The notes below the pieces were generated by a model. It had not been told where the DNA came from and ran no database searches. It was given only the letters and a program-made list of their open reading frames with translations. Of a stretch of DNA of 50,677 bases, positions 44,501-50,677 are shown in pieces. Made by a program: the position numbers and the translations under genes. This DNA comes from Sphingobacterium siyangense (GTDB lineage: Bacteria > Bacteroidota > Bacteroidia > Sphingobacteriales > Sphingobacteriaceae). The stretch covers positions 1-50,677 of the forward strand of contig NZ_VLKR01000041.1 in NCBI RefSeq assembly GCF_007830445.1, given 5' to 3'. Every line of letters begins with the position of its first letter. Position 1 is the first letter of the stretch.

Positions 44501-45737
44501 CGCCCTGCATGTATTCATCGAGAATTATGCTCTTTTTTATATACTGTTGTTTTTTAATGGATAGATTTTCTCCAATGACTTTTCTATAATACTTATCCAA
44601 TATTTTCTTTCCCGATTTACAGGAGCAAACATTATTGGAAACCGACAAAAAATCGTAGCCTGTTGTTCCCTGTATAGGCCATTCGAGTGGAAGTTTCTCC
44701 CTCTGTTCAAGTATTTTTTCAGCAACGATATAAGTTTGTGGACCGATTAATTTCCTCAAATTAAATAAATAGTCAGTAGGTTTATAAAGTCCATCAATAT
44801 GATCAATCCTTAATCCATCAAACAGTTCTTCATCGACAAGTTTTTTTATCAGCTTATGAGACTGCTCAAATACATGTTTGTCTTGTACATTTAAACAAAT
44901 CAATTCATTGACCGTAAAAAAACGTCTAAAATTTATACGTTGATTTGTAAACCACCAAGGACAAAGCTCATAAATCTGACTAGCTACCAGTTCGTGAATA
45001 CTTTCCAGATTATTATTAAATTGATCAAGGACATGCTTTAATTTCTCATTAGAAAGGTTCTTAAAAATATGGACACGCAGCTGTCTCCATTCCTCGACAT
45101 CTCCATTAGCTTGAACCGTATTTATTTGAACCAGAAGTCCACTAAAATCCGATTGGCTCTCTTTTAAATAATCATTAAGGACGAAAAAATAGGATTCAGG
45201 GGAAAGTGGATAAAGGTTTTCCTGATAAGAAAGCCGAAGACTATCGTCTGAGAAAACGACAGCAATTTCATGGTTTGAAATCGCTTCGTCTAAAGTCTTA
45301 GACAAGATAGGCACCATTAACTTTCCTTTCTCGAATAAATTGGAACTATAGCAGGTATCAAAAAAATGGCTAAATTTTGATGTCTGTCCAAATTCGAGCA
45401 GATTCATTAGCCATTCATTCGAGGGATGAAACGCCATATGGTTAGGAACAATATCCTGTAACCATTTGATATGATATTCACTTAACTCTTTTTTAATGGA
45501 TCTCAGCTCGTCCAGCGTACCAAGTTCACTATTTATTTTATTCAAATTTGTGCCGTCATAACCATGCATACTCCCTGGTGTTGACTGAAAAATAGGTGCA
45601 GCATAAATTGTATCGATGCCCAGGTCTCTTAAGTAAGGAATGATTCTTTTGAAGTCGGAAAAGTTAAATTCTTTGTGAAACTGAATTCTGTAAGTAGTCT
45701 TTGGTGTATTTATAGATACATTTCTATTCATCTGCAT
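41535..45737 (-). CDS. treY-malQ: TreY-MalQ fusion: maltooligosyl trehalose synthase and 4-alpha-glucanotransferase
   Basis: This 1400-residue protein fuses two enzymes normally made separately. Residues 1 to about 900 are TreY: TTYRIQFHKEFNFSDFKRII, WLQDIVPNHMAFHPSN, FDGLRIDHIDGLYKPTDYLF, VAEKILEQREKLPLEWPIQG and STHDTKRGEDSRSRL. Residues from about 905 to 1400 are MalQ: GVLMHISSLPSSYGIGDLG, WWQVLPLGPT, FDRLRLDHFRAFSSYWEVP (nucleophile Asp), FIAEDLGDIDAKV (acid/base Glu) and YPGTHDNNTTLSWY. TreY isomerises the end of a glucan to trehalose, and MalQ recycles short maltooligosaccharides. The downstream glgX and treZ complete the pathway. Confidence 0.93.
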   Translation of the reverse strand: MQMNRNVSINTPKTTYRIQFHKEFNFSDFKRIIPYLRDLGIDTIYAAPIFQSTPGSMHGYDGTNLNKINSELGTLDELRSIKKELSEYHIKWLQDIVPNHMAFHPSNEWLMNLLEFGQTSKFSHFFDTCYSSNLFEKGKLMVPILSKTLDEAISNHEIAVVFSDDSLRLSYQENLYPLSPESYFFVLNDYLKESQSDFSGLLVQINTVQANGDVEEWRQLRVHIFKNLSNEKLKHVLDQFNNNLESIHELVASQIYELCPWWFTNQRINFRRFFTVNELICLNVQDKHVFEQSHKLIKKLVDEELFDGLRIDHIDGLYKPTDYLFNLRKLIGPQTYIVAEKILEQREKLPLEWPIQGTTGYDFLSVSNNVCSCKSGKKILDKYYRKVIGENLSIKKQQYIKKSIILDEYMQGELNNLARSLASLLAVKSPNKLGPLKDILTSFLGFFPVYRLYDESFPLVANNFDLLSSLFKKLTRKPELDQKLVNQFRELFEQAQADSKSLSHTVVADFFLRCMQLAGPVMAKGVEDTLMYTYNRFIGHNEVGDHPDNWGLSKKKFHRLMQERQKFWPLSINASSTHDTKRGEDSRSRLLVLTAMAQKWVKQVQIWQDVVWNEYRKDLPHPNDEYFIYQSLVASYPMEKQHGEAYDVFEKRFLDYMVKYLREGKERSSWENPNLTYEDAVREFASFLLDKDRPFFTSFYQFIEAVADFGILNSLTQQILKFTCPGVPDIYQGSELWNHSFVDPDNRRPIDYQLSENLLKAIENMPNDSRIRQLWQNRYDGTIKLWLVRELVKLRKHDAALASDSSYIPLKVSGRYRKHILAFARRSGDDWMIVVLPLHLAAIGKISKFVPGSFDWADTSVHLSVNHSVTWHHMLFDIVGEGTEISVNAIFRDLPMAILKYKSAPPKRSAGVLMHISSLPSSYGIGDLGSGARRFVKQLHYSGQSWWQVLPLGPTDVEQNHSPYSTLSSRAGNPLFIDLNELLEFGLLERGELKTLKRNSSKTIDFAAIVFTKYKLLEKAFNRLSVQHALDFSEFVDRESSWLKDYALFKVLKNRHGNRPWYDWPTQYKHRDSAALNDFAIEFADELRKEKWFQYLFFRQWDAIRKYAYDYGIRFIGDIPFYVAYDSADVWANPHYFSIGANGIIKNVAGVPPDYFNAAGQLWGMPTYHWGSLKKDGYKWWIERLSHNCALFDRLRLDHFRAFSSYWEVPFEETSAKNGRWSTGPGSDFFDQVKVHLDDMPFIAEDLGDIDAKVYDLRDQYNFPGMAVLQFAFDNDMAHSPHIPHHYCRNSVAYPGTHDNNTTLSWYGEDLKSSSKININTYFGQIVDSGNVNEVLIRSLYASVADTVIVAMQDILNLDGSCRMNRPASTTGNWLWRMQKRAFSPKLQARLNDYTKLYNR

Positions 45738-45936
45738 GGCTCGCTGAATTTCATTTTAGATCAGAACGTCGGCCAGCAATTTTAGTTCATACGAATTTCA
45801 AAAAAGAGAGATGGAAAAAGGTCTAAGAAATCTGAAAATACTGCAGAAAAAAAATAATTTAAAATTAAAACGAATCTTTTTGAGCTACGTTCTACCTATA
45901 CCTCTTCAATAATTGCAGTTTATAAAATAATATAAA

Positions 45937-46419
45937 ATGAAAAAAATAGGAATTACGTTTTCTGCTTTTGATCTGCTCCATGCAGGTCACATTAAAATGC
46001 TCGAAGATGCCAAAGAACATTGCGACTTTCTGATCTGCGGCCTACAAACCGATCCAACACTTGATCGTCCAGAGAAAAACAAACCAACACAATCTGTATT
46101 TGAACGCTATATGCAATTAAAGGCATGTAAACATGTAGATATGATTATTCCATATGCAACAGAACAGGATCTGGAAGATGTACTACGTTCGTTCAAAATA
46201 CATGTGCGGATTTTAGGCGATGAATATATGGATAAAGCATTTACAGGAAGGCAATATTGCGAAGAAAAAGGAATAGAATTGTATTTCAATAGACGGGAAA
46301 ACAGGTTTTCGAGTTCTTCTTTACGCCGAATAATTGCATCGAAAGAAAGAGTCAGTCCGGGTTCTGTCGTGAACATAAATGAGGGAGTTAACTACGCCTT
46401 AAAACGTATAAATGCATAA
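45937..46419 (+). CDS. TagD-like cytidylyltransferase, first of a tandem pair
   Basis: The 160-residue protein has the HxGH nucleotidyltransferase signature in TFSAFDLLHAGHIKMLEDAK (about residues 8-27), then LICGLQTDPTLDRPEKNKPT and QSVFERYMQLKACKHVDMII. The fold is that of TagD/glycerol-3-phosphate cytidylyltransferase. The family C-terminal RTxGISTT motif is replaced by NRRENRFSSSSLRRII, so the substrate may differ. A paralogue starts 15 nt downstream. It is divergent from treY-malQ with a 199-nt gap. The two may form a heteromer, since family members are dimers. Confidence 0.82.
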   Translation: MKKIGITFSAFDLLHAGHIKMLEDAKEHCDFLICGLQTDPTLDRPEKNKPTQSVFERYMQLKACKHVDMIIPYATEQDLEDVLRSFKIHVRILGDEYMDKAFTGRQYCEEKGIELYFNRRENRFSSSSLRRIIASKERVSPGSVVNINEGVNYALKRINA

Positions 46420-46434
46420 ACTAATAATGAATAT

Positions 46435-46917
46435 ATGAACGTAGGTATTATTTTCGGCGTATTCGACATGTTACATGTGGGCCATATTGTTGCACTACAG
46501 GAAGCTAAGAGCAAATGTGATTATTTGGTTGTAGGACTTAAAACCGATTCAAACATACAGAATGCTGAATCCCAAGATGCAGCACAAACAATGGTTGAAC
46601 GGTTTATCAAATTGGAGGGTTGTCAATTTGTTGATGAAATTATTCCTTTTGAATCGGATAAAGACATCACGGATATGCTTCAGTCGCTGCCCATTCACAA
46701 GTATTTTATAGGTGAAGAATATAAATTGGTCGATTTTTCAGGAAAGGATTATTGTATCTCGGAAGGAATCGAAATATGCTATACCAAAAACAAAAATAGG
46801 TTCTCGAGCCAATCACTTCGAAAAACTGTAAGTGATAAAGAAGCCGAAAAAGGGAGAAAATGCTTTTCAGCACAATCTGACATGCTATCCCTAAATCAAC
46901 GTATACCTCAATTTTAA
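46435..46917 (+). CDS. TagD-like cytidylyltransferase, second of a tandem pair
   Basis: The 160-residue paralogue keeps the HxGH core (GIIFGVFDMLHVGHIVALQE), VVGLKTDSNIQNAE and a C-terminal NKNRFSSQSLRKTV in place of the usual RTEGISTT. The pairing with the preceding copy, which shares this variant motif, shows a duplication and not a random neighbour. The two proteins have diverged clearly. The ATG at 46435 is 15 nt after the upstream stop, so they are co-transcribed. The variant motif suggests a subfamily with its own substrate. Confidence 0.8.
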   Translation: MNVGIIFGVFDMLHVGHIVALQEAKSKCDYLVVGLKTDSNIQNAESQDAAQTMVERFIKLEGCQFVDEIIPFESDKDITDMLQSLPIHKYFIGEEYKLVDFSGKDYCISEGIEICYTKNKNRFSSQSLRKTVSDKEAEKGRKCFSAQSDMLSLNQRIPQF

Positions 46918-46979
46918 AGGTGTCAATATATCGGTAGCGATAAGTAGAAAGCTTGTAAATAACAATAATATCGTTAGAT

Positions 46980-47375
46980 ATGGAAAAAATCAATATTGGT
47001 ATTATTACGAATTTGAGAAAGCTACTGTTCGCCTACCGTATACTTTTTTCTGAGCATATACAAAGTCCCGCAAATATTGTACTTGAAGCAACTTCTATTG
47101 ATTCTATCAGCAGCAATTCTTACATCAATGAAAGGCCAGAATTGCTGTTGATAGATTATCGCCTCGTATTTAAAGACACAGCACTTTTCTTTTCGTTTGT
47201 AAATTATTTTTATCCCGACACGGTCGTTTTACTCATTGTACATCAAACTTTTCTTGGGGAAGCAAAGCGATGTACAAATTATGTCCAATCGGTTTTATCC
47301 CCTAACCTGGACATTAATCAACTTTTTATGCTTATAAGAAATTCAGTTTTACAGTCTAACATTGTTAAACAGTGA
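46980..47375 (+). CDS. Receiver-like protein of 131 residues, degenerate
   Basis: The protein reads as a receiver-like alpha/beta domain: INIGIITNLRKLLFAYRILF, RPELLLIDYRLVFKDTALFF with a possible phosphorylatable Asp in LLIDYRL, and YPDTVVLLIVHQTFLGEAKR, then LDINQLFMLIRNSVL. No DNA-binding domain follows, so it would be a single-domain or inactive receiver. The N-terminal acidic pocket and the conserved Lys are not clear, which is why I call it degenerate. It lies 62 nt after the second cytidylyltransferase gene and may belong to the same transcript. Confidence 0.5.
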   Translation: MEKINIGIITNLRKLLFAYRILFSEHIQSPANIVLEATSIDSISSNSYINERPELLLIDYRLVFKDTALFFSFVNYFYPDTVVLLIVHQTFLGEAKRCTNYVQSVLSPNLDINQLFMLIRNSVLQSNIVKQ

Positions 47376-47477
47376 ATTCCCTTTTTTTAAACTAGATCAT
47401 AATTCACAAAGAGTTAGATAATCATTTTTTATAAAAAATAGATGTGTAATTTAGATACTGAGCTATATATTAATACA

Positions 47478-47591
47478 ATGGGGATTTTCTCGATTTGTAA
47501 GCTATCATTTATATGTATTCTACTAATAGGCCTATTATCACAGGCTTTTGGTCAGTCAGTTGTGGATATTCGAAAAATAATGCTTTTATAG
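47478..47591 (+). pseudogene. Signal-peptide stub of a truncated secreted protein
   Basis: A 37-codon frame begins MGIFSICKLSFICILLIGLL, has a plausible signal peptide ending SQAFGQ, and stops after SVVDIRKIMLL. Secreted proteins do not end this way, and the convergent AlkD-like gene begins to end within the same bases. I infer that an insertion or deletion removed the rest of a secreted-protein gene. The frame may also be a coincidence. Confidence 0.4.
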
Positions 47592-48227
47592 CTTTCGTTT
47601 ATCGCTTTCAATGACAATAAATTCTGGTAAATATTCAGGTGTACAACCTTTTGAAACCATTTTCCCTTTATAAAGTCCAGTTTTTTCGCCAAGTGCTATA
47701 CAACGATTTCGATATTTTTTTTCATAAACTCCAATCCAACCTGTTGTGAAATTCATTGCCCATTGCACTTCCGGCTCTTCTTTTTCAATTTTACTTTCAA
47801 TTTTAGTAAGTAATTCTTCGCTGTTGGGTTGTGGTTGTCCAGTCCAGCGCAAACGGCCTTGAAAATACCAATAAATTCGTCTTTTTAGCGAGGACTGGTT
47901 ATCTGCCCAACTTTCTATTAAAGCAATTGTCTTTTTGTCTTTTGTTAGTTGGTTCGCCATGAGCCAATCAATCATTTGAAGTTTCTCGTTTTCGTTATGT
48001 TGCTTAATGTCCGCAATTAATTGATCAATCACTTCTTCGGTTAAAAGTTTCTTGTCCATAATCAAGATTGCCAATTGACGAGCAAAAAAAAGCTTGGATG
48101 ACCAAAGTTCCATTGCCAATTCGTGGTCTTTTTTAATATCCTTGGCAACAATTCGTAAGTCTCCAAGTTTCGTGTTCTTTTCAGTGATCTTTGTCAGTAT
48201 ATTTTCTAATTTATGTGAAAGTTTCAT
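47586..48227 (-). CDS. AlkD-like DNA alkylation repair protein
   Basis: The 213-residue all-helical protein has repeated HEAT-like helices: ELAMELWSSKLFFARQLAIL, LTEEVIDQLIADIKQHNENE, KLQMIDWLMANQL and EVQWAMNFTTGWIGVYEKKY. This is the pattern of AlkD-family DNA glycosylases, including the tryptophan/aspartate-bearing helices that touch DNA. The C-terminus CTPEYLPEFIVIES suits the family. Members remove alkylated bases. A gap of about 590 nt with no gene lies on its upstream side. Confidence 0.82.
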   Translation of the reverse strand: MKLSHKLENILTKITEKNTKLGDLRIVAKDIKKDHELAMELWSSKLFFARQLAILIMDKKLLTEEVIDQLIADIKQHNENEKLQMIDWLMANQLTKDKKTIALIESWADNQSSLKRRIYWYFQGRLRWTGQPQPNSEELLTKIESKIEKEEPEVQWAMNFTTGWIGVYEKKYRNRCIALGEKTGLYKGKMVSKGCTPEYLPEFIVIESDKRKL

Positions 48228-48820
48228 TTCAGTCCTGTTATTTGTTTGACGTCATTTTCACGGTTGCTTGTAACGGTTCGGCAGCTTGGTGAAGACGGCC
48301 CTTTCGCAGCACCAACATGTCAAGCTACGACATAAGTTCTTTTAGAGCCGAAAAGTTTCTGCCCCAAGTCCTCCCCGCTTTTGGCAATACTATTCTATTT
48401 CATCAGAATTCGATTTAGTAAATTTTCTAGATTCTTTAAATCAACTTCTTGGTTGATTTATCACTAAACTCTCTTTCTGTTAAAGAAAGCACATTGACGT
48501 AATTATAATAATGTCCCATAGTTTTTTAGATTTAAATTGTGAAGATATTATTTATTTTGGTTGAGCTTTGGTTTAAAATTACAGCCAACGGGTCGCGTAT
48601 TGGCGATAGCCGCGGATTAGAAATCCTTCAATCTTTCAAGAACCTAAGCAACAGCCTTTTATTATCTTTTAAATTTATAAAAAAGGAAAGATAAAAAGCC
48701 ATTTCGACTAAAAAAGAATAAAATGATAATGTTCAGTATAAAATGTGCAAATCTTGCCATAAGATAAGAGTATTGATTTAGCATTTTGATTACTTTGTAT
48801 AGTACCTAAAGTCACAAAAT
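48228..48820. other. 593-nt gap, no gene found
   Basis: The space between the AlkD-like gene and the VOC gene shows no credible open frame. Two GC-rich patches (about 48265-48320 and 48590-48620, the latter with GCGTATTGGCGATAGCCGCG) stand out in AT-rich surroundings and could be decayed repeats or insertion scars. No tRNA fold was recognised. Confidence 0.4.
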
Positions 48821-49195
48821 ATGAACACAAAATTTGAGGCAGGAATTAATATTGCCCTAAAAATTCCCAAAAGCAAATATGAAAAGACAGTCGTTTTTTA
48901 TAGGGATGTTTTAAAGTTTAACGTGGAGGAAAAGCCGATTAACAACCCAACTGTGTCGAGGACATGTGAAGTAAAATTCGGCAATAATATTATATGGCTT
49001 GACTGTGTGGACAATTACACACATTCTGAAACTTGGTTACAGCTTATGGTTCCTGACGTAGAAATGGCGACAGCATATTTACTATCCAACGGGGTGGAAA
49101 CCTGTGATGAAATTGAAGAATTACCGGAAAATATGCATTGGATTACTGACCCAGCCGGGACGGTATTCAACCTACAAAAAACGCAAAAAAAATAA
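48821..49195 (+). CDS. VOC-family (glyoxalase-like) protein
   Basis: The 124-residue protein shows the VOC pattern: FEAGINIALKIPKSKYEKTV with YRDVLKFNVEEKP, GNNIIWLDCVDNYTHSETWL, LQLMVPDVEMATAYLLSNGV, and WITDPAGTVFNLQK at the C-terminus with the DPxGxxF motif. VOC proteins bind metals or small substrates and act in resistance or isomerisation; the specific role is unknown. A decayed gene copy follows at 49244. Confidence 0.85.
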   Translation: MNTKFEAGINIALKIPKSKYEKTVVFYRDVLKFNVEEKPINNPTVSRTCEVKFGNNIIWLDCVDNYTHSETWLQLMVPDVEMATAYLLSNGVETCDEIEELPENMHWITDPAGTVFNLQKTQKK

Positions 49196-49243
49196 CGAAA
49201 TCCACTGGGTAGCGTATTTTACAGATTTAAACAATTTTATTGC

Positions 49244-49499
49244 TGAATGGTATTATTTTTCATGGCACCGAGATTCATTATGGCGGCATAGCTGAGTTCT
49301 TATTCAGCCGGGAATTGGTTACAAGGCGATGTCAGCAATAATCGAATTCCTTGGTGGCGAAAAAGCCTATGCCAAAATTATTCCCGCACTTCCTTCAGAG
49401 ATCACGATTACGCTTGGTGAACATTCAACCGATAAAGGAGAGAAAATCTCTCCAGAAACCTAGCTACTTCAATACGATAAAAAAGAGGACAATTGGAAA
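49244..49499 (+). pseudogene. Dead copy of the 94-residue small gene at 35999
   Basis: The sequence matches 35999-36255 closely: GGTATTATTTTTCATGG and GGCGGCATAGCTGAGTTC are shared. The ATG has become CTG, one base is lost in AGCCCGGAAATT (frameshift), and TGG has changed to TAG in GAAACCTAGCTA. Three independent lesions show it is no longer a gene. The two copies lie 13 kb apart. Confidence 0.88.
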
Positions 49500-49597
49500 G
49501 GAAGTTATCTGTTAAGGATAGTCTTCAAAATGTGCAGATTCATTTCTGTCAATCCGCTATAAGGAGATGTCAATACTAACCTTGATTTTAATGCTTG

Positions 49598-49758
49598 TTG
49601 GGACCAAAATTAAGGGAACTAGTGCAAATCCAACTTGCGGATGAACTAAATAGTTTATTAGATATAAACTTTAAATTTGATTTTGACTGATCAGAATCCT
49701 GTAGATTTTTCCAGACTTATTGGGACCAAATAACAGTTTGGCAAAATGATAGGGAACT
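49598..49758. repeat. Short direct repeats in a gene-free region
   Basis: TTGGGACCAAA occurs at 49598-49608 and 49720-49730, followed by AGGGAACT at 49613-49620 and 49751-49758, so a two-part motif appears twice with different inner spacing. This could be IS ends or a decayed duplication; no open frame is visible between 49500 and 49785. Confidence 0.45.
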
Positions 49759-49785
49759 ATTCTTAAAAGGGCTTTCTCGCAAAGG

Positions 49786-50349
49786 CTACATACCAGGAGG
49801 AGTGCGATAGGTCATGATTTCCGTACCATTAGACTTTTTCACAATCTCCTTTGTATTTCTAAGTATTAATGTATGACTTCCAAGTTTGCTATATGATACA
49901 AAGTCTCCATCCGGAGTTTGTTTGCATATAACAAACATATGCCAGCCACCATCTGCCGGAAGGGAGATAATAACCTTTTTCCCAGACTTCAATTCATTTT
50001 CTATCGTTTGAAAAAGGCTGTCCACAGGAAAGCTAGAATCTCGGGGTAAAACAAATTTTTGAGTAAAAGTAATACCGTATAATTCTTTATTGTCAAAATC
50101 CCGGAAAGAACCATCTGCTTTGTTTTGCCATTTAATTTGTAAGCCGTAAAAATCAAAATCCACCACTTTGTAATACTTTAAGATCATTTCGATAGCAGAT
50201 GGAATGCAAGACATTTGAAAGAGTTGATTGTGGTTATTTATGACAGTATCAAAAAACTCAAAATTATCGTCTTTATGTGTTTGAGCGTTCGAATGAAAAA
50301 CAAAAGATGTGGACATTAACACAACTAAACTTAAGAGAACTTTTTTCAT
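49786..50349 (-). CDS. Secreted C39-like cysteine peptidase
   Basis: The 187-residue protein has a signal peptide (LLSLVVLMSTSFVFHSNAQ). The mature part has Cys48 in FQMSCIPSAIEMILKYYKVV and His137 in PADGGWHMFVICKQTPDGDF, a layout of the C39-like papain fold (peptidase C39_2 type). Known members range from exporter leader peptidases to bacteriocin-like or cleavage-inactive proteins. Being exported alone, it resembles neither exporter domain. Its C-terminal 65 residues are duplicated in the next minus-strand frame. Substrate unknown. Confidence 0.68.
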   Translation of the reverse strand: MKKVLLSLVVLMSTSFVFHSNAQTHKDDNFEFFDTVINNHNQLFQMSCIPSAIEMILKYYKVVDFDFYGLQIKWQNKADGSFRDFDNKELYGITFTQKFVLPRDSSFPVDSLFQTIENELKSGKKVIISLPADGGWHMFVICKQTPDGDFVSYSKLGSHTLILRNTKEIVKKSNGTEIMTYRTPPGM

Positions 50350-50390
50350 AATTTAAATTACTTTTGATTGTAAGATAAGATAATACTTCA

Positions 50391-50600
50391 CTACAAATGA
50401 GGTGCAATGCTGTACGTCATGATTTCTGTACCGTTAGACTTTTTCACAATTTCTTTTGTATTTCGAAATATCGTTGTATGGCTGCCGTACTTGCTGTAAG
50501 AAACAAATTCGCCATCCGGAGTTTGTTTATAGACGACAAAAATGGACCAACCTGTTTCCACCTGAAGTGCGATAATTACCTTTTGGATATACTTGAACAA
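50391..50600 (-). pseudogene. Degenerate duplicate of the C39-like peptidase C-terminus
   Basis: The frame of 69 residues reads QVETGWSIFVVYKQTPDGEF, then KYGSHTTIFRNTKEIVKKSN and on to GTEIMTYSIAPHL, closely matching the last 65 residues of the complete copy downstream. The catalytic His of GGWHMFV is replaced (GWSIFV), and an inner deletion removes the ELKSGKK segment. Upstream of about 50608 an in-frame stop and a change of character (TTGAGGGGTCAG) suggest an insertion or rearrangement scar close to the window edge. The gene's front half is missing. Confidence 0.7.
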
Positions 50601-50677
50601 GCTGACCCCTCAAAATTGAAATAGAATTAGGGATGCGTAGTGCGTTTAAAGCTGTTATTCAACTGCCATACTGGCTG

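Noticed and set aside
41786..44725. Several frames inside the treY-malQ gene on both strands
   Set aside because: They are shadows of a long, well-supported gene.
48590..48625. Possible tRNA or integron attC-like site in the GC-rich patch
   Set aside because: I could not fold a cloverleaf or find paired core sites; no integrase is nearby.

Overview
The window looks like a chromosomal segment of a Bacteroidota species, most likely a Sphingobacteriaceae member such as Sphingobacterium. The base composition is AT-rich, Shine-Dalgarno signals are weak, and the families present are typical of that phylum: a KLKGG double-glycine leader, Crp/Fnr and membrane-AraC regulators, short YciE/DUF892 and lmo0937-type stress proteins, and a bifunctional glucosylglycerol-phosphate synthase. 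This is judged from protein content only; there is no rRNA or tRNA in the window.

Region 1 (1-2.2 kb) is mobile debris: the end of an IS256-family element that appears to interrupt a small DUF6882-like gene, and an Rpn-type PD-(D/E)XK protein with a Gly/Glu repeat tail.

Region 2 (2.2-11.8 kb) is the most unusual part. A divergent C39-peptidase ABC exporter is broken: it has a frameshift, and its ATPase domain is replaced by the tail of an esterase gene. Facing away from it is a compact operon: an IspD-like cytidylyltransferase, a GT25-like/LicD fusion, a secreted metallopeptidase-like effector and a signal-peptide protein that is probably its immunity partner. A decayed 3' end of a second licD gene follows, then a second effector with almost the same double-glycine leader but a Tae4-like peptidoglycan amidase domain, and then a second periplasmic partner. 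An IS3-family relic, an Imm22-like gene, a toxin C-terminal stub and another putative immunity gene complete the island. I read it as a leader-directed polymorphic toxin locus, with cassette exchange at the licD/leader junction, coupled to a CDP-alcohol/LicD transfer module.

Region 3 (11.8-21.4 kb) is regulatory and metabolic. An SDR/DUF1330/NTF2 operon diverges from an HxlR regulator across a perfect palindrome. Two Crp/Fnr regulators, a DUF4267-cupin fusion, a membrane-anchored AraC regulator with two secreted proteins, and a second AraC regulator follow.

Region 4 (21.5-26.3 kb) is an osmoadaptation block: a phosphatase-synthase fusion resembling GgpPS, a coupled NAD(P)-glycerol-3-phosphate dehydrogenase supplying its acceptor, and a divergent MscS-type channel.

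Region 5 (26.6-47.4 kb) is a stress-survival block: a YetF-like protein with a zinc ribbon, a general-stress SDR, large catalase KatE, a CDF transporter, LigD, a YciE-like ferritin-fold protein, an ECF sigma factor, an lmo0937-like peptide, the operon treY-malQ (fused), glgX, treZ for making trehalose from glycogen, and two tandem TagD-like cytidylyltransferases with a degenerate receiver-like protein.

Region 6 (47.4-50.7 kb) is accessory DNA: a truncated secreted-protein start, an AlkD-like protein, a VOC protein, a dead copy of the small gene found 13 kb upstream, and a secreted C39-like peptidase with a degenerate duplicate at the window edge.
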